Origin: Opisthorchis felineus
Lineage: Eukaryota > Platyhelminthes > Trematoda > Opisthorchiida > Opisthorchiidae
Length of the DNA: 64,000 bases
NCBI GenBank assembly: GCA_004794785.1
Contig: SJOL01004811.1
Location: 109,341-173,340, forward strand
Direction of reading: 5' to 3'
Shown here: in pieces, positions 25,766-37,500 of the stretch
Layout of the letters: the number at the start of each line of letters is the position of its first letter
Position numbering within the stretch: the stretch's first letter is position 1
The notes under the pieces: generated by a model
The model's database searches: none
Told to the model about the DNA's origin: nothing
The model's input: the letters and a program-made list of their open reading frames with translations, nothing else
Translations under genes and position numbers: made by a program

Positions 25766-26293
25766 NNNNNNNNNNNNNNNNNNNNNNNNNNNNNNNNNNN
25801 NNNNNNNNNNNNNNNNNNNNNNNNNNNNNNNNNNNNNNNNNNNNNNNNNNNNNNNNNNNNNNNNNNNNNNNNNNNNNNNNNNNNNNNNNNNNNNNNNNNN
25901 NNNNNNNNNNNNNNNNNNNNNNNNNNNNNNNNNNNNNNNNNNNNNNNNNNNNNNNNNNNNNNNNNNNNNNNNNNNNNNNNNNNNNNNNNNNNNNNNNNNN
26001 NNNNNNNNNNNNNNNNNNNNNNNNNNNNNNNNNNNNNNNNNNNNNNNNNNNNNNNNNNNNNNNNNNNNNNNNNNNNNNNNNNNNNNNNNNNNNNNNNNNN
26101 NNNNNNNNNNNNNNNNNNNNNNNNNNNNNNNNNNNNNNNNNNNNNNNNNNNNNNNNNNNNNNNNNNNNNNNNNNNNNNNNNNNNNNNNNNNNNNNNNNNN
26201 NNNNNNNNNNNNNNNNNNNNNNNNNNNNNNNNNNNNNNNNNNNNNNNNNNNNNNNNNNNNNNNNNNNNNNNNNNNNNNNNNNNNNNNNNNNNN
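25766..26293. other. Assembly gap (528 N)
   Basis: All bases are N. The gap ends exactly beside a Penelope-type terminal repeat, so collapsed or unresolved repeat copies are a likely cause. Apparent open frames across the gap are artefacts. Confidence 1.
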
Positions 26294-26450
26294 TGAAAAT
26301 TCTTCGACAGCCCACGACCGGTTTCGCCCATTTTGGGGCTCATCAGGCAGGCGCAGTCCCCGAGTTTTCGTCAACCTTATGTTCTACTTGAACCCAAATT
26401 GGACTGTTTTCAAGAAATACACTCATTTGTAAATCAATTTGGTTTTTTTA
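26294..26450 (-). repeat. Penelope-type terminal repeat, best-preserved copy
   Basis: The segment carries the hammerhead described below plus its flank (minus strand: GACGAAAACTCGGGGACTGC and CCAATTTGGGTTC). It is shared with decayed copies at 17.85, 38.9, 39.2 and 60.3 kb. In Penelope-like elements such repeats (pseudo-LTRs) border the coding unit and are known to hold hammerhead ribozymes. The rest of this copy is hidden by the assembly gap. Confidence 0.75.
26310..26352 (-). ncRNA. Minimal type I hammerhead ribozyme
   Basis: All conserved core parts are present in order on the minus strand: CTGATGA (26,346-26,340), stem II GCCC/GGGC around loop CAAAAT (26,339-26,326), GAAA (26,325-26,322), a two-base-pair stem III CCGG (26,321-26,318) and the cleavage triplet GTC ending at 26,316. 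Stem I closes with six pairs, GCCTGC (26,352-26,347) against GTGGGC (26,315-26,310), two of them G-U wobbles. The very short self-complementary stem III is the form reported for Penelope-like elements, where activity can depend on pairing of two copies. Predicted cleavage is just after 26,316 on the transcript. Activity itself is inferred. Confidence 0.85.
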
Positions 26451-27485
26451 GGTCACCTAGTCACCTAAAATCCTCAGTGGCCATGTTAAGATAGAATGGA
26501 GGCGACAGTTCTACATGATCCCAACCCCACCATTGATGTGTTGGTCGAGAAGGGAAAAACAGAATCCCGAAGCAACTACTGTATAGGCAACTGACTAACA
26601 TGAACCGAACTCCAGATGAACAGAAGCGGCGAGACGTGGACACTGCGGCTTAATATGTGAAATATACGGGCTTTGGTCCCTTGAGATGGAAAGATGGAAT
26701 AAAAGGAGATGATATTTTCTTTGCTTGTCGTCTAGCGATTCACAACGTATCACCCAATAGCCAAAGTATTCCATGAACAAGGGTGCCCCGGGAGCTACAA
26801 ACTTGACGACAAAACAAACTAAATTTACAGCAAGTTCGACAGCGCTTGCCTGGAACCTACTGGCCACTAACAAATCCAACTGAACGCCCGTCAAGAAAAC
26901 AAGTTTTTAACACATGCTTAAGCTCTCTTAGAGTTTTCAGCTTCTGCTACACTGGCTTTTATCTTGTATCATCGGTCATCAACATCACGCCGGACTAGCT
27001 GGGTTGAAATTGTTATCCCACAAGTGAAAACAACAGAAATTTGCTAAACGCATCTGCTAATAGTATCCTAGAGTTTCAGAATCATGTGTTTTGTACGTAA
27101 CTGAAATTTTCGTATTGAGAAGCCTAAAACCATATGCGATTACTCATCTTGTCTCAACCGTTCTGAGATCTCTGTATGGATTGTTAGCAAGATGCAAAAG
27201 ATGACAGCATTCAAGCTTCTGGCGTTGAATATGCCAAAATACATCTGAGGCTTTATCGTCATTGACTCATCATTAAGAGTGTTAACTGCCGACACAAGTG
27301 GTTTTTCATGCTGGCAAATATAGCAGAAATTTCCACAAAAGTAGACAAAAATCATGTGCACAAACAGGTTAATTCACGAGTAGAGGTGTCAAAAAAGGGA
27401 TTAAAAGACCCAGTGGGTTACGGAATAAGTGAATGAAGCCAAAGTTGAACTAAATTCATTGGAACAGAATGGTCAGTAGGCTCAC
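26451..27485. other. Mostly unassigned; weak minus-strand exon candidate
   Basis: At 26,595-26,870 (minus) an open frame follows a pyrimidine-rich acceptor-like TTGTTTTCTTGACGGGCGTTCAG. Its product has a hydrophobic patch (VELAVNLVCFVVKFV) but no recognised domain, and its phase does not fit the exon at 27.5 kb directly. The rest holds nothing supported. Confidence 0.25.
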
Positions 27486-27861
27486 ATCAGTTCGAAGGCC
27501 ACATTTATCTCTCTAAACACAAGACCCTCGCTTACACACTCAAACTCCGGTAGTTCCGGAATTGACAACACATTACAAACTTTTACTGTCCTTAGTGGTT
27601 CATGGGGACCCAGCCTGAGGACGTGGAGGGCACTTGCCTTATCTGTGACATGAGCAGTTTTAAGCAAATGTGATGACGCAAATGTACCCAGGTGAGGTTT
27701 CCTCCAACCACCACTCAGAAAAACTAGGCTATATTCACAAATGCCTTGTCGTAAAACCAACAGATGATGCTCAACGCAAGCAGACGAATGAGCCCACACA
27801 GAATTTGCTTGTAGAGTGGGATACAGAACACAAAAATTGACGTTTCCACTACACATTACTA
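27486..27861 (-). CDS. Candidate internal exon, gene unknown
   Basis: An open frame of about 124 codons is bounded by an acceptor (TTTACCCTGTACAG, ending 27,862) and a donor (GAT then GTGAGC, donor GT at 27,485-27,484). The product is uninterrupted and of ordinary composition, with segments such as HHLLVLRQGICEYSLVFLSG, HLLKTAHVTDKASALHVL and VCNVLSIPELPEFECV. Alternating hydrophobic strands and a GGW motif would suit a beta-propeller protein, but no repeat is clear enough to name it. The opposite strand is stop-rich and shows no transposon motif, which supports this strand. Other exon-like pieces on the same strand lie at 28.7 and 30.6 kb. Phase here is 1 in, 2 out. Confidence 0.4.
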
Positions 27862-28699
27862 CTGTACAGGGTAAATTTTTTCCAATTATTTTGTGTGTAA
27901 AAAAACAACCGAAGTTTCGCCAGTCTCAGAAAGCCACTCGGCGTAACACATGACTGACCCGGTAGATTTCAAAAGTGATTACTTCGCCTTCGGTTGAAAG
28001 TGTAAGCAATTTCAGTAATTTTAATTCGCAAACCAAAGAACTGTCAATGGTGGTCAGTTCATCTTTTACCCATGAAATAAACGCCTAGTAGCTTTGATCC
28101 ATGAAAAATGGCGGTCAGTGTAATAAGGGGTGCGTTTCGACATTGCGTGACCTTAGCTGCTACACAGAAAAAAATGAGGTTCTACAAAATAGTGTGAAGC
28201 GAGCATGTGGTTCTCTGATATAAAGTTTCACGTGAATGCATTTTCCTTTAAAACGTAACATGCAACACGGTTTCCAGGTTGGGAGCAAGCTTTACTCTGC
28301 TGGAGTGACCTGTGTTCAGAGCTAAAGCATGCCCCCAATTCGACCGGAAAATAATTCCCACGATAAAATCACGGACAAGACTGTAACCATGACTTCAACA
28401 TCAGCAAGTAGAACAGGATGATTTGCGATCGGCTGGTGAATAGGCCTGTTAGAAAAAACAGAGATCACTAGGCCGAAGTTACAGTCCGTCTGACCGGTGA
28501 GATGATTTAAGCAATGTTTTTGTTAATCAAGAGGCGAGAAGCTCGGCTATTGTTTTTTGTACAAGAAACCTCCTTGAGGCCGCTTTCTGCTCATTTTATA
28601 CGGTGCACTTGTCCGATCAGTTTTTGTCACATTCTTCGGGAGGAAAATGCCATAAAAAGCATTTTTTGCATCAATATATCTTTGACGAAATCCAGTTAC

Positions 28700-28965
28700 C
28701 TGTCTGGTACTTCCAGTTTGCAACTTTTTCCAGTTGATCCATACCACGCGTGTGCCACCTGAGTGGTACAAAGCCTACAGAAGTCCAAGGATTGTTGATA
28801 CTGGTGTTCTGTAGAGAACCAGTGCTTCTGCGCTTCCGAAATGCGTCTAGAAATAGGAAATCTGAGAGTGCTACCTCTTAGATTGTCAAGATTATATTTC
28901 ACGTGAATGTTCACTAAAACTTCTCCACACAGATAGGAAATAGCCTGGATATCAACCATTCCCAT
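28700..28965 (-). CDS. Candidate exon, gene unknown
   Basis: The open frame starts at an ATG (MGMVDIQAISYLCGEVLVNI) or just after an acceptor-like GTTGATATCCAG, and reaches a strong donor (GACAG then GTAACT, donor GT at 28,699-28,698). About 88 residues are encoded, including RGSTLRFPISRRISEAQKHW and DFCRLCTTQV. An acceptor-like CCACTCAG also occurs inside. The phase at the donor is 2, which does not fit the 27.86-kb acceptor (phase 1), so an exon in between or a different gene would be needed. A further frame upstream on the same strand (29,209-28,994) reads like coding sequence too but lacks clear splice ends. No family is recognised. Confidence 0.33.
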
Positions 28966-30325
28966 GTTCTTTAAAATAAATATCTGTGTCTGGTCACTTG
29001 AAAATTAATAGATTTATTACTGAAGACTGAGCTCTATCGTACCAAAGAGGCGTATATTGATTGCACCAATCGCTATTGGGTACTGATGACGAAAAGCCGC
29101 AAGGCGCCTTAGAAAGGGGCATATCAGTCTTAGGGACAGTTTGGTTGTCCTGATTTGTGCCCTTTAATGAGGGCTTGTGACACGATGTTGTTGTCAGAAG
29201 GGACCCCAAGTGAAGCTGAACTTCATTGTTTCCCTAGCTTGCGAATAAACACACTTCACATCATTCATGTCTGGAGCTGGTTCGTCCATCGATCAGTTGA
29301 TCAATGTCATTTATGTTCACTATTGGACAGGTCGCGCCAGCAGATGGCGTGTTCCCTTCGCATGATTGGTTAAACTTTCTATCTACGTTGCTCCCAGTGT
29401 GTCAGCTTATACGATTCTCGACGGGTGCATCGTAATTGCGCTCAGCAGTGCGAACAGCCATAACAGTTGTACTGTCCGTTTCAGGATCATACATATTTCC
29501 TTATTTATGATGTCTAAGTTCGCCGGCGGAATCGATCGACTCACATAAATTTGCGAGTGTTTAGCCTAAGCCTTAGAATGTTGACAGCAAAAATTCTCAG
29601 ACGGGTGACGAAACCCACAGTCACACATGTTCCAACACATTTCTTCGTTAAGGTTGTCCTCCTATGACAGTAAATTTTTGTTGTCAGCATGATCAAATAC
29701 GTGTCCTTTCTCATGCGCGCTCGCACAAGTACATATTGTCCCTCGGGAAGAATCCCAGATATAAAAATTCGGGGCCGGTGAACTTATGAGAGGTTATCTT
29801 CGATCTCCCTAAGTCCAGCTTAGCATCACTTACAGCCTACTTCCAGAGGAGACAGTCTTACAATTACCGCATTGCCTTGCAAAGTTTGAACCTAAATACT
29901 GCTGGCTGGAATGAGACAGCCAACACGACACTGATTGCAAATGAGTGTTTAACTTCATATACGTTCACTTTTCTCTTCAACTATTAAATAAGTTTGCAGG
30001 AAACCTAGGGGCTATTCCTTCCTGTTTACACTCAAAGTGGCTGTCCGAGAGTTTCCGCAAATCCAACAAATAGTGCTCTCCGAAACAGAAAATACATTTC
30101 AGTCTCCTGTTAGCATCATCCTAAATTCAAAATGATCTCTCTTTCTGCCGATTTCTTTTTCAAGCATGAAATACATGCTTTCGAATAGAAACCTGGAGGT
30201 TGCTTGATGGTAGACCATAGAAACCAGCGACAGATAAAAAGAGAACTTACCATGGTCGTTGATTTGCTTGCGCTGAGCACTTCTGAGCGCTTCGGGTGCA
30301 AGGTACTTCCAACCTCATTGCACTT
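28966..30325. other. Mostly unassigned stretch
   Basis: Besides the weak frame mentioned for the 28.7-kb exon, only short frames are seen. GATTGCAAATGAGTGTTT at 29,933-29,950 belongs to a short motif that recurs in the window. Confidence 0.4.
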
Positions 30326-30329
30326 TCAC

Positions 30330-30420
30330 TCAAAATGCACTGATCATGTCACCTCAAGTGGTAACGAAACGTTTAAAACCAAATAGTCCGACTTATCAAA
30401 CAGATCAACGGCGATCACTA
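30330..30420 (+). repeat. Repeat G, copy 1 (hammerhead-like core)
   Basis: CACTGATCATGTCACC, GGTAACGAAACGTTT and AACAGATCAAC match copies at 43.88 and 63.6 kb in order. The core half-motif CTGATGA is mutated here to CTGATCA. Possible ribozyme content is discussed in findings. Confidence 0.55.
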
Positions 30421-30582
30421 CAACCCGAGCTACGGATATTCTCTTCAATAATATAACTTATCACTGAGATCCGAACACACTACTCTGGGGACCTTTGAGT
30501 AATTGTGACACTTCCAGCCAGCTGCTGTCTCTTGACATGAAGCTATGTAAGAATTTTCTCCTGAGGCATGCGGACGCACGCT

Positions 30583-30939
30583 TCATAAGTGTCTATAAGT
30601 TTTCATAAGTGTTGCATCGGTCCTTGATTTGATGGTGTGACCAAACAAGCATGGCCAAAAATGCTCGATTACGGAGACATCGGTGTGGGTTTCATGTGCT
30701 AATTCGGTGAGGCGTGTCAACCGTTTTATCCGGAGCAGAAGTATTTCCGTGGCTGAACGATCTAAGTCATGTAAGGAATGGGCTGTTATGGAAAGTGACT
30801 CGAGGCGTCTCACGTTGTAGAGTACATGTGAATCTTTGGTGTCGGACGAAGATATGTTGCTTTCAGCTGACACTGAAGGACCTAAGTTGGTGATTAACCT
30901 TTGTCGGATAACTTGCTGGAACGTCCTTCTCATTATTGC
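30583..30939 (-). CDS. Candidate last exon, gene unknown
   Basis: The minus-strand frame opens right after a good acceptor (GGATTTTTTCCATTCAG, ending 30,940) and runs 118 codons to a TGA. The product includes FQQVIRQRLITNLGPSVSAE, a serine- and aspartate-rich turn, and an amphipathic RSATEILLLRIKRLTRLTEL stretch that could form a helix. The opposite strand has stops and no transposon motif. No family is recognised; either the final exon of a longer gene or a chance frame. Coding-like composition favours the first. Confidence 0.35.
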   Translation of the reverse strand, partial: AIMRRTFQQVIRQRLITNLGPSVSAESNISSSDTKDSHVLYNVRRLESLSITAHSLHDLDRSATEILLLRIKRLTRLTELAHETHTDVSVIEHFWPCLFGHTIKSRTDATLMKTYRHL

Positions 30940-30944
30940 CTGAA

Positions 30945-31319
30945 TGGAAAAAATCCGTCTGTGGAACGGTCGCAGCGACTAATGTGGTACTTACTGAGGA
31001 AGACAGCGCTTATACCATTTCTGAAGACAACCGATTGAAGTAAGTTTATCAAGCTGAAATATCATATGCGTTTGGTGACAAAAAAAGTGGAACTTCTCGG
31101 ATTTACACCAATCTACTCTAATTATTCACATCAGGCAGTAGAGGATTTCTAATTCAATGTTTGTGCTCACAGCAGCGTTGACACGCAACCACCTGATGCT
31201 GGCATGGGGGCTTTTGAGCTAAATTATCCCTCATTTGTGTTCCAGTACGCCTGCAACAAAAAGTTGTCTGTTTTGCTCATATCTAGACTTCCGCACATAA
31301 CAGAGACCTTCCCATTAAG
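30945..31319. other. Unassigned
   Basis: Nothing supported was found between the candidate exon and SINE C. Confidence 0.5.
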
Positions 31320-31545
31320 GGACCTGAACTCCACTCTGATTGAGCATGCTTGAGCAGTATCCCTAGCAGGTTCAGTGTGCGCTGGTGGAGTGGTAGTAAC
31401 ACGCTCACCTCGTATATCAGATGTGAAGAGTTCAAGCCCCAGCAAGGCCAGGGATAGGCGCTGCTGTTGAGCTCTGATAAGAGCGAAACTCGAGTCCCCA
31501 CCTTTGGTGTGGACTCACCAGAATGCTTGTACCATGACAGAGGTG
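31320..31545 (+). repeat. SINE family C, copy 2 (clear tRNA-like head)
   Basis: A-box-like GCTGGTGGAGTGGTAGTAAC at about 31,381 and B-box-like GAGTTCAAGCCCC at about 31,429 mark a tRNA-derived head. The body contains GGCGCTGCTGTTGAGCTCTG and ends CTTTGGTGTGGACTCACCAG, shared with the 7.2-kb copy. Confidence 0.75.
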
Positions 31546-34500
31546 AGCTTGAATTGCATTAAACTTCAGCCTATCTGTTTTTTACCACTGATCCATTACC
31601 ATTTCTAGCCTTTCCTTCACTGTTCTTAGACTGGAGTTTTTCAACAATTTTCGGCCCACTCATTTCAAATCACGTACTGCTCGAGTGCCTAGATAGTTTG
31701 CTTTTACGTACATCAGAAGTGTGTCTACTCCTAGCCGATTTGTTCTTCATAAATCTCCCGCTGGTCGCAGCCTCGTAGTAAAAGGTAAACTCATGCTACC
31801 TAGAAACACTGGAAATACAAATAAGTTTCACGATAGTTGCGTTGCTTCTTCTTGTTCATTTTACCAGTGCGGCAATGCTAATGGCTCTTCAGGATTAGAC
31901 AATTCTTTCCTACCGTCCAGCACACTGTAAGGCTACCTGTCCATCGCGATGTTCACCTCCATTGCAGGGTAAAATCTTTGACATCCTAGTTCTTTCTCTG
32001 TACTGCCTGCCATGTATCGGTTAACAAACTACCTCCGATCATGGGTACTTCATTTCTTGATAGAGATAATACATTTTCTAAACGTAACTACTAAGTATAC
32101 TTCAACTGCTGACAAAAAATCTCAATTCACCTTAATCTACCCACGAGAATCTATCCAGCAGAGGGAAAAACAGCACCAGATCCTGACTTGGCTTGTGTGT
32201 TTGAAGGCTTAGTGGAATTTTATTTTCTCTGAGTTCAATTCATTCAAACTGCTGCTCGGCCTTTAATAGCCTTCTATTAGGCTGTACGCTTCATTCATCC
32301 CAGAGATTCGTAGGATGTTTACTGCTGGCGATTCACAATAAAGATGAGGTTGCAAGAAACTAAGCTGTGAAATTCATAGTCCTCTCAAGGATTATTGGGA
32401 ATTCAAACCTCATGTTCCCCAAACGGTAGGCTTCTCTGACAGTTCTGTGTTTGTTTATCATGAGGGATTGATAAAACTAAAACGAGAATATGGTGGTCCG
32501 AGCGGCAGAGATGTATGCTCCATCTGCCTTATCGTCGCCATGTAAATCAAAGAGTACTTATGCTGATGAATACGTCCGGCTGAAGTCGTCTAAGCTTTCT
32601 TATTGGATAAATGTTGCAGGTTAACAATTCTTCCTTACTTTTCCCGTCATGTAAATAAACGTAATCATAACAAGTATACGTTGATACAACCAAACTGACG
32701 GTGCTCTCACAGTGTGCAAAAAAGCCCATTGATGCTTAGGATCGGCTCGTCTGTTTTTAGCTGTGGATCATGCAAGTGAGTCCTGGCTGGCCAGAGGTTC
32801 TGGCTAAGACATTTCGAAATCGAGCGAGGTCAACTGTTATCATCTAGTAGATCAACCACTAACCACTACAAAGCGATACTTAAAAGCCATAAATCTTATA
32901 TGTTGCACAGTCTTACAAGGACTGCGACCTCACAAAAACACACCCTCCTCAACAACATATCATAGCGGATCTCAAACAGAGGTTACAAGAATTCGGTGAA
33001 GGGAGGTCCCAGATACTTACTCGACGTTTGTAAAACGTGTTTTATGTTAAAATGGTAACATCGAAAATAGACGATAGCACAGTCCTCTCTGTTTTTCTCT
33101 ATATTCTCTGCTTTCTTCGGATTGTAAAGCTTGCAAATGAGGCGGTCCGAAGCGCTCTTGTGGTCGAAAACAAGCCTACGAGTGCAAGAACTCTACGGAT
33201 CCAAATGCCTGGAAGTACTGAAAAAAGTTCCGGTCAAAAGCTCCGTTAGTATACTATGCAGAGTGGATGAGAACAACCGAGCGATGTGGCGAAAATACAG
33301 CCGGCTGATGAGAAAGATCCCAACTATTTTCATATATTCCGGCTTGATCTTGATCTGCATACAGATCTCGAATGATTGTTGTTCAGTTTGCTATGTGACA
33401 GAATCCGATCGTCTTTCACCGCACGGAAAATTTGTTCTTCAAACCCCCATCCCTTTTTTTCCAATATTGATTATGCTATCCAGTACACCTGATAAGTGAT
33501 GCAAGTGTCATTTTTGTTAATTACGGCGTGAATAGGCCCCTATATTTAGTTTGTATACGATTCACACTGTTGTGCATTTACAGATTGATCGCACTGCTGT
33601 TGACCGAGTCAGTATGGCGGAAAAGTTAGTCCTAATACTTTCTTGCACATTTAGATCAGAGTGATGCTAGTCGATCAGGAACTCTAGGCAAATTTTTACG
33701 TCGGTTTTTTGTTTCTTTCGAAGTCCAGTTGTAGACCCGTGGATTACCATCTTCAGCTAAAACTCATGCATCTGCATATGTGACAGCCTGACGACAAGAT
33801 ATCCAAAAGGACTGCTTCACTCAAACCAGTTGTTGTCATTAATCCACCTATGGAGATGTTCCAGGTAAAACAATAAATGCCGACTTGTTTTAATGAGGTT
33901 TATAATGTCTATTGTTCGCATCTACAAAAGGCTAACAAGATAATAGGAGTAAAGCGTGGAGATAAGCGAACTAAAGTCACAGCGGAGGGGTCAAGCCTCA
34001 AGGCTACCAAGCAGAATACAGGTCATCTAACAAGCCAACAGGAATGTCCACCCGGACGACCAGTGATACGTCAGATTCGGCCTAGGTGAATAAACCTTAC
34101 ATCAGCTCCTGCACACGCAACAGCCACCCCCTGATGATATCTCCATGACTAATGATGGAAAGTTCCTAACAAAACTGACCGGTTTGACGAGCAAACCAAC
34201 GTCCATATTATTAACCTGTTTTCTCAGTTTTCTACCTATAAATAGATTCCGGGAGGCAGTGAAGTTTAGCAATATATGGAAAGGATTGAGCGGTACGCAA
34301 TAGGTTGTAGACCAGGGATAACTGTACCAGTCCGCGCAACAATTCGTTTCCAGTGGTATCCTCACCGGAATCTCAGATGTTAGCACCCTAGCCGAGCGAA
34401 GCATTAGGTTTCGGCTTCTCAGCGTATGCACGTAAAAGTGTATCCGGATACAGAAACTGGATTGTAAATTTAGGCAACTATCCCTGAAAGCAGGCGAAAA

Positions 34501-37500
34501 ACAACTTTTTAAGTAATACATCGTTTATTATTCAGCGTATATTGGTTCAAACAAAATATTACTGTTAGTAGTCTGTTCATGATTTCATACTCGCTAGTCC
34601 TCCAGCTTTCCCCGATCATGTAGAAAAGGGCCAGTTGTGCGGTAGGTCGACACCTTCCTGTGGTCAAACATTAACAAACCAAACGATGGTTTGAACTATA
34701 ATATCAAGAGGGTGTCAAATAATCACAGCGTCTTAGGAAAACCTTGGGAAAACATTTGATGGTGAGGAGGAAGAATTAAGTGAACACTTGTAGAGTAGGC
34801 ATATGAGTCTGATGGTTTTGAGGCAATCCGCATACGATGACCAAGCCAGAACTAAGCACTTTGATCCCTTCTCAAACTGGGCTACCAAATGACGTCTCAA
34901 AACCGAGCAGACAAATTAAGTTCCAGGCTTATGCTCTTCTCCAACTCCCCTTGAAATTTCCAACTAGTGAACATTTATCGTTATTGGGCTCTGGATTATC
35001 GCAGTGATACAGGAATTCAGAAACGTTCTATACTAGGGAGCGTAACACACTTCGGCACGATATTCAGCCTCTTTTGAGTTGAAGGGGACAGCGAAATCCT
35101 AGTTGTAGGTTTTTGTCGGCATTGATACCGCACACAGAATTTATTTGACATGTCACACAGCGTGCGTGGGGAAGCAACGAATTTCGAAATGAACCTGAAT
35201 ATCATTCTCCTGAATTAGTAGAAAACCAAACTTTGTATGGACGAAAGGGTACTTAATTGGTCAAAATTGTCCGGGATGCCACTCTCCATGGTGTTCATCA
35301 AGGAATGTGTAACTTGAGACTGTTTTTCAGAGATTACACCACAGTATTTTATTCGTCTGCCCAAGCCAAGGTACCGTTGAGAGCAAACATGTTCATTGTT
35401 ATGGGTGTGTCGGTTGCACCTGTACAGAAACCTAGTTTGAATAGGCACTGGGGGCGTTTCGGAATAGCTAGGACATGGACTTTTCGGTAGGGGACGACAG
35501 AACCATTAGAATCATTAGAAAATTCTGAACACATCGAAATTTTTCAACGAGTAATTCTCAGTGTATGAGCTAGGTTATGAGGCATGTTCACGCGCGTTAT
35601 CTTCATACACAGAATCCATCCATTCAGGTTGTAGACGATATAGAATTGTCAGAAATGATAAGAAAAAATTTGTTTCGACGACGAAAAGCCTTGAAAAATT
35701 CCGTTTCCATACGACCCAATCAACAACTAGCTGTCAATTAAAAATTAAAACCGGCAAATAAATGTACCCATACCTTGTGCAGTATTGAAAGGATCTTGAA
35801 AGGAATTCGATCCCTTGATTCGTCCACGACATTACCATGGCACTTAGTCCACTACAAACTGATGGTTTGAGGTTATCAGGACTCACATTTGCTTTTCTGA
35901 TGACTGCTGTGGCCAAAACATCTTTGTCCAGGGTATGGTTGGAGCAGCCAGTGCTTATTTAAGGTGCTTGGAGGATGTAGCTAATTCGCGGATGAGCCGA
36001 CCAATCAAATGACGCCAAAGCAGTATCAGTCAGCTGATTTCAGGCAGCGCTATCCCGTCAGTGTCAAAATACACTTAGCTGGCCTGTCATACCGGAAGAC
36101 TTGGGACACCATCCTCGCTAGTGTAGCTCTTTAATTGAAACCTTTATAATTTTGAACCGACAAAAAGGAAAGGAAGTCACAAATTGAATTGCACAGAGCA
36201 AGTGTTAGGGCTAATCTGAATGTATATCTTCTGGAATAGAAGACATAATAAAGTCAATCATTTTCGGTGCAATATTCTTCAACATAATATAATGATGAGC
36301 AGTCTCAAAAGTCCCCATCATATTGGGTCAGGGACAATGAGATAGCCGCACACACGGTTCGGCACAAATCGTGAGCGTTGTCGCCAAATCTTGTAGAAGG
36401 TCGCACAGGCAACCCGAAAACGGATGTAAGCCCGCAGTGTAGTGTAGTGGCCCGAATGTCTGCATTTGTCTGTTCGACTTGTGGTGGCTCAGCATGGAAG
36501 ACTCGGACATTCTCACCATCACTCAGAACAATCAGGTTGATATCGATCTAGGAGACCGGTGCCTGGTGTTGCAGACTTCCACTCCATCTCTTTTTCTGGT
36601 GCGTAGATGTCCAGGCAGCGCCAGGCCAGTCGGATTTTGACTTTCAGTCTGTGGTACCCCTGAGGGAAGTAAACGAGGTTTGCTGAATTTGTGCGACTTC
36701 ACATCAGTCTCATAAATGGCTTTTGTATAGCACCGAGATGTTCTGACATCATGGTACGACCGGCAACTAATGATAATGATTACTAATATTAGTAGTAATG
36801 GTAAGACTAATGGTAAATAAGATTACACTTAAGATGGAAGAGAAAACACCAGATGGAATCAAACGCTTCATAAAATAAGGGGTTTCTGCCTGTACTCTGA
36901 GAAAATTTGATACTACGAAAAACATTGTGTTCAAATGATTGTTTAGACTTCCAGTGGGTGAAACCAACTTGTGTTAAACAAAGAATTATGACTCAACTGA
37001 CCACATGCACAGCACAAGTTTATTTAACCAAAGACATTCACAACCAAACACACAACCACTTAATTAATGTTGTAAGCAATAACGGTTGTCCGAAACGGTC
37101 AGCTGGAACGCGTTCTTCTGAAAATTAACAGAAGTCTCCCTAACCAAGCTCTTTGTGTCTATTGGTTACGATTGGTTGCTTTGGCTTACAGCACCGGTAC
37201 CTTTAGACGACATAGTACTGTGTTGTCTTTGATTCAGACACACTCTGACCGTATAAACCACATTAAATGTGGATAAATTTTATTGTTCCGGATGAGTCCA
37301 GCTGCTACAATAATGGTTCAATCCAATAAGACGCGAAGTCCACCGCCCGAAAAAAACTTGTCGCTGTTTGTGAATAGGTTCACCTCAGGTGAAGCCCCCT
37401 GAAAGAAAGAATACATATGGTAGGTCTTTTGGAACCTAATCAAACAGTCAAGCCCCACCCGGGATATACTAGTCTTACCATTCATCTAGTTGGTCTTCTC

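Noticed and set aside
25683..26432. Long open frames on several frames and both strands
   Set aside because: They run through the 528-base N gap and are artefacts.
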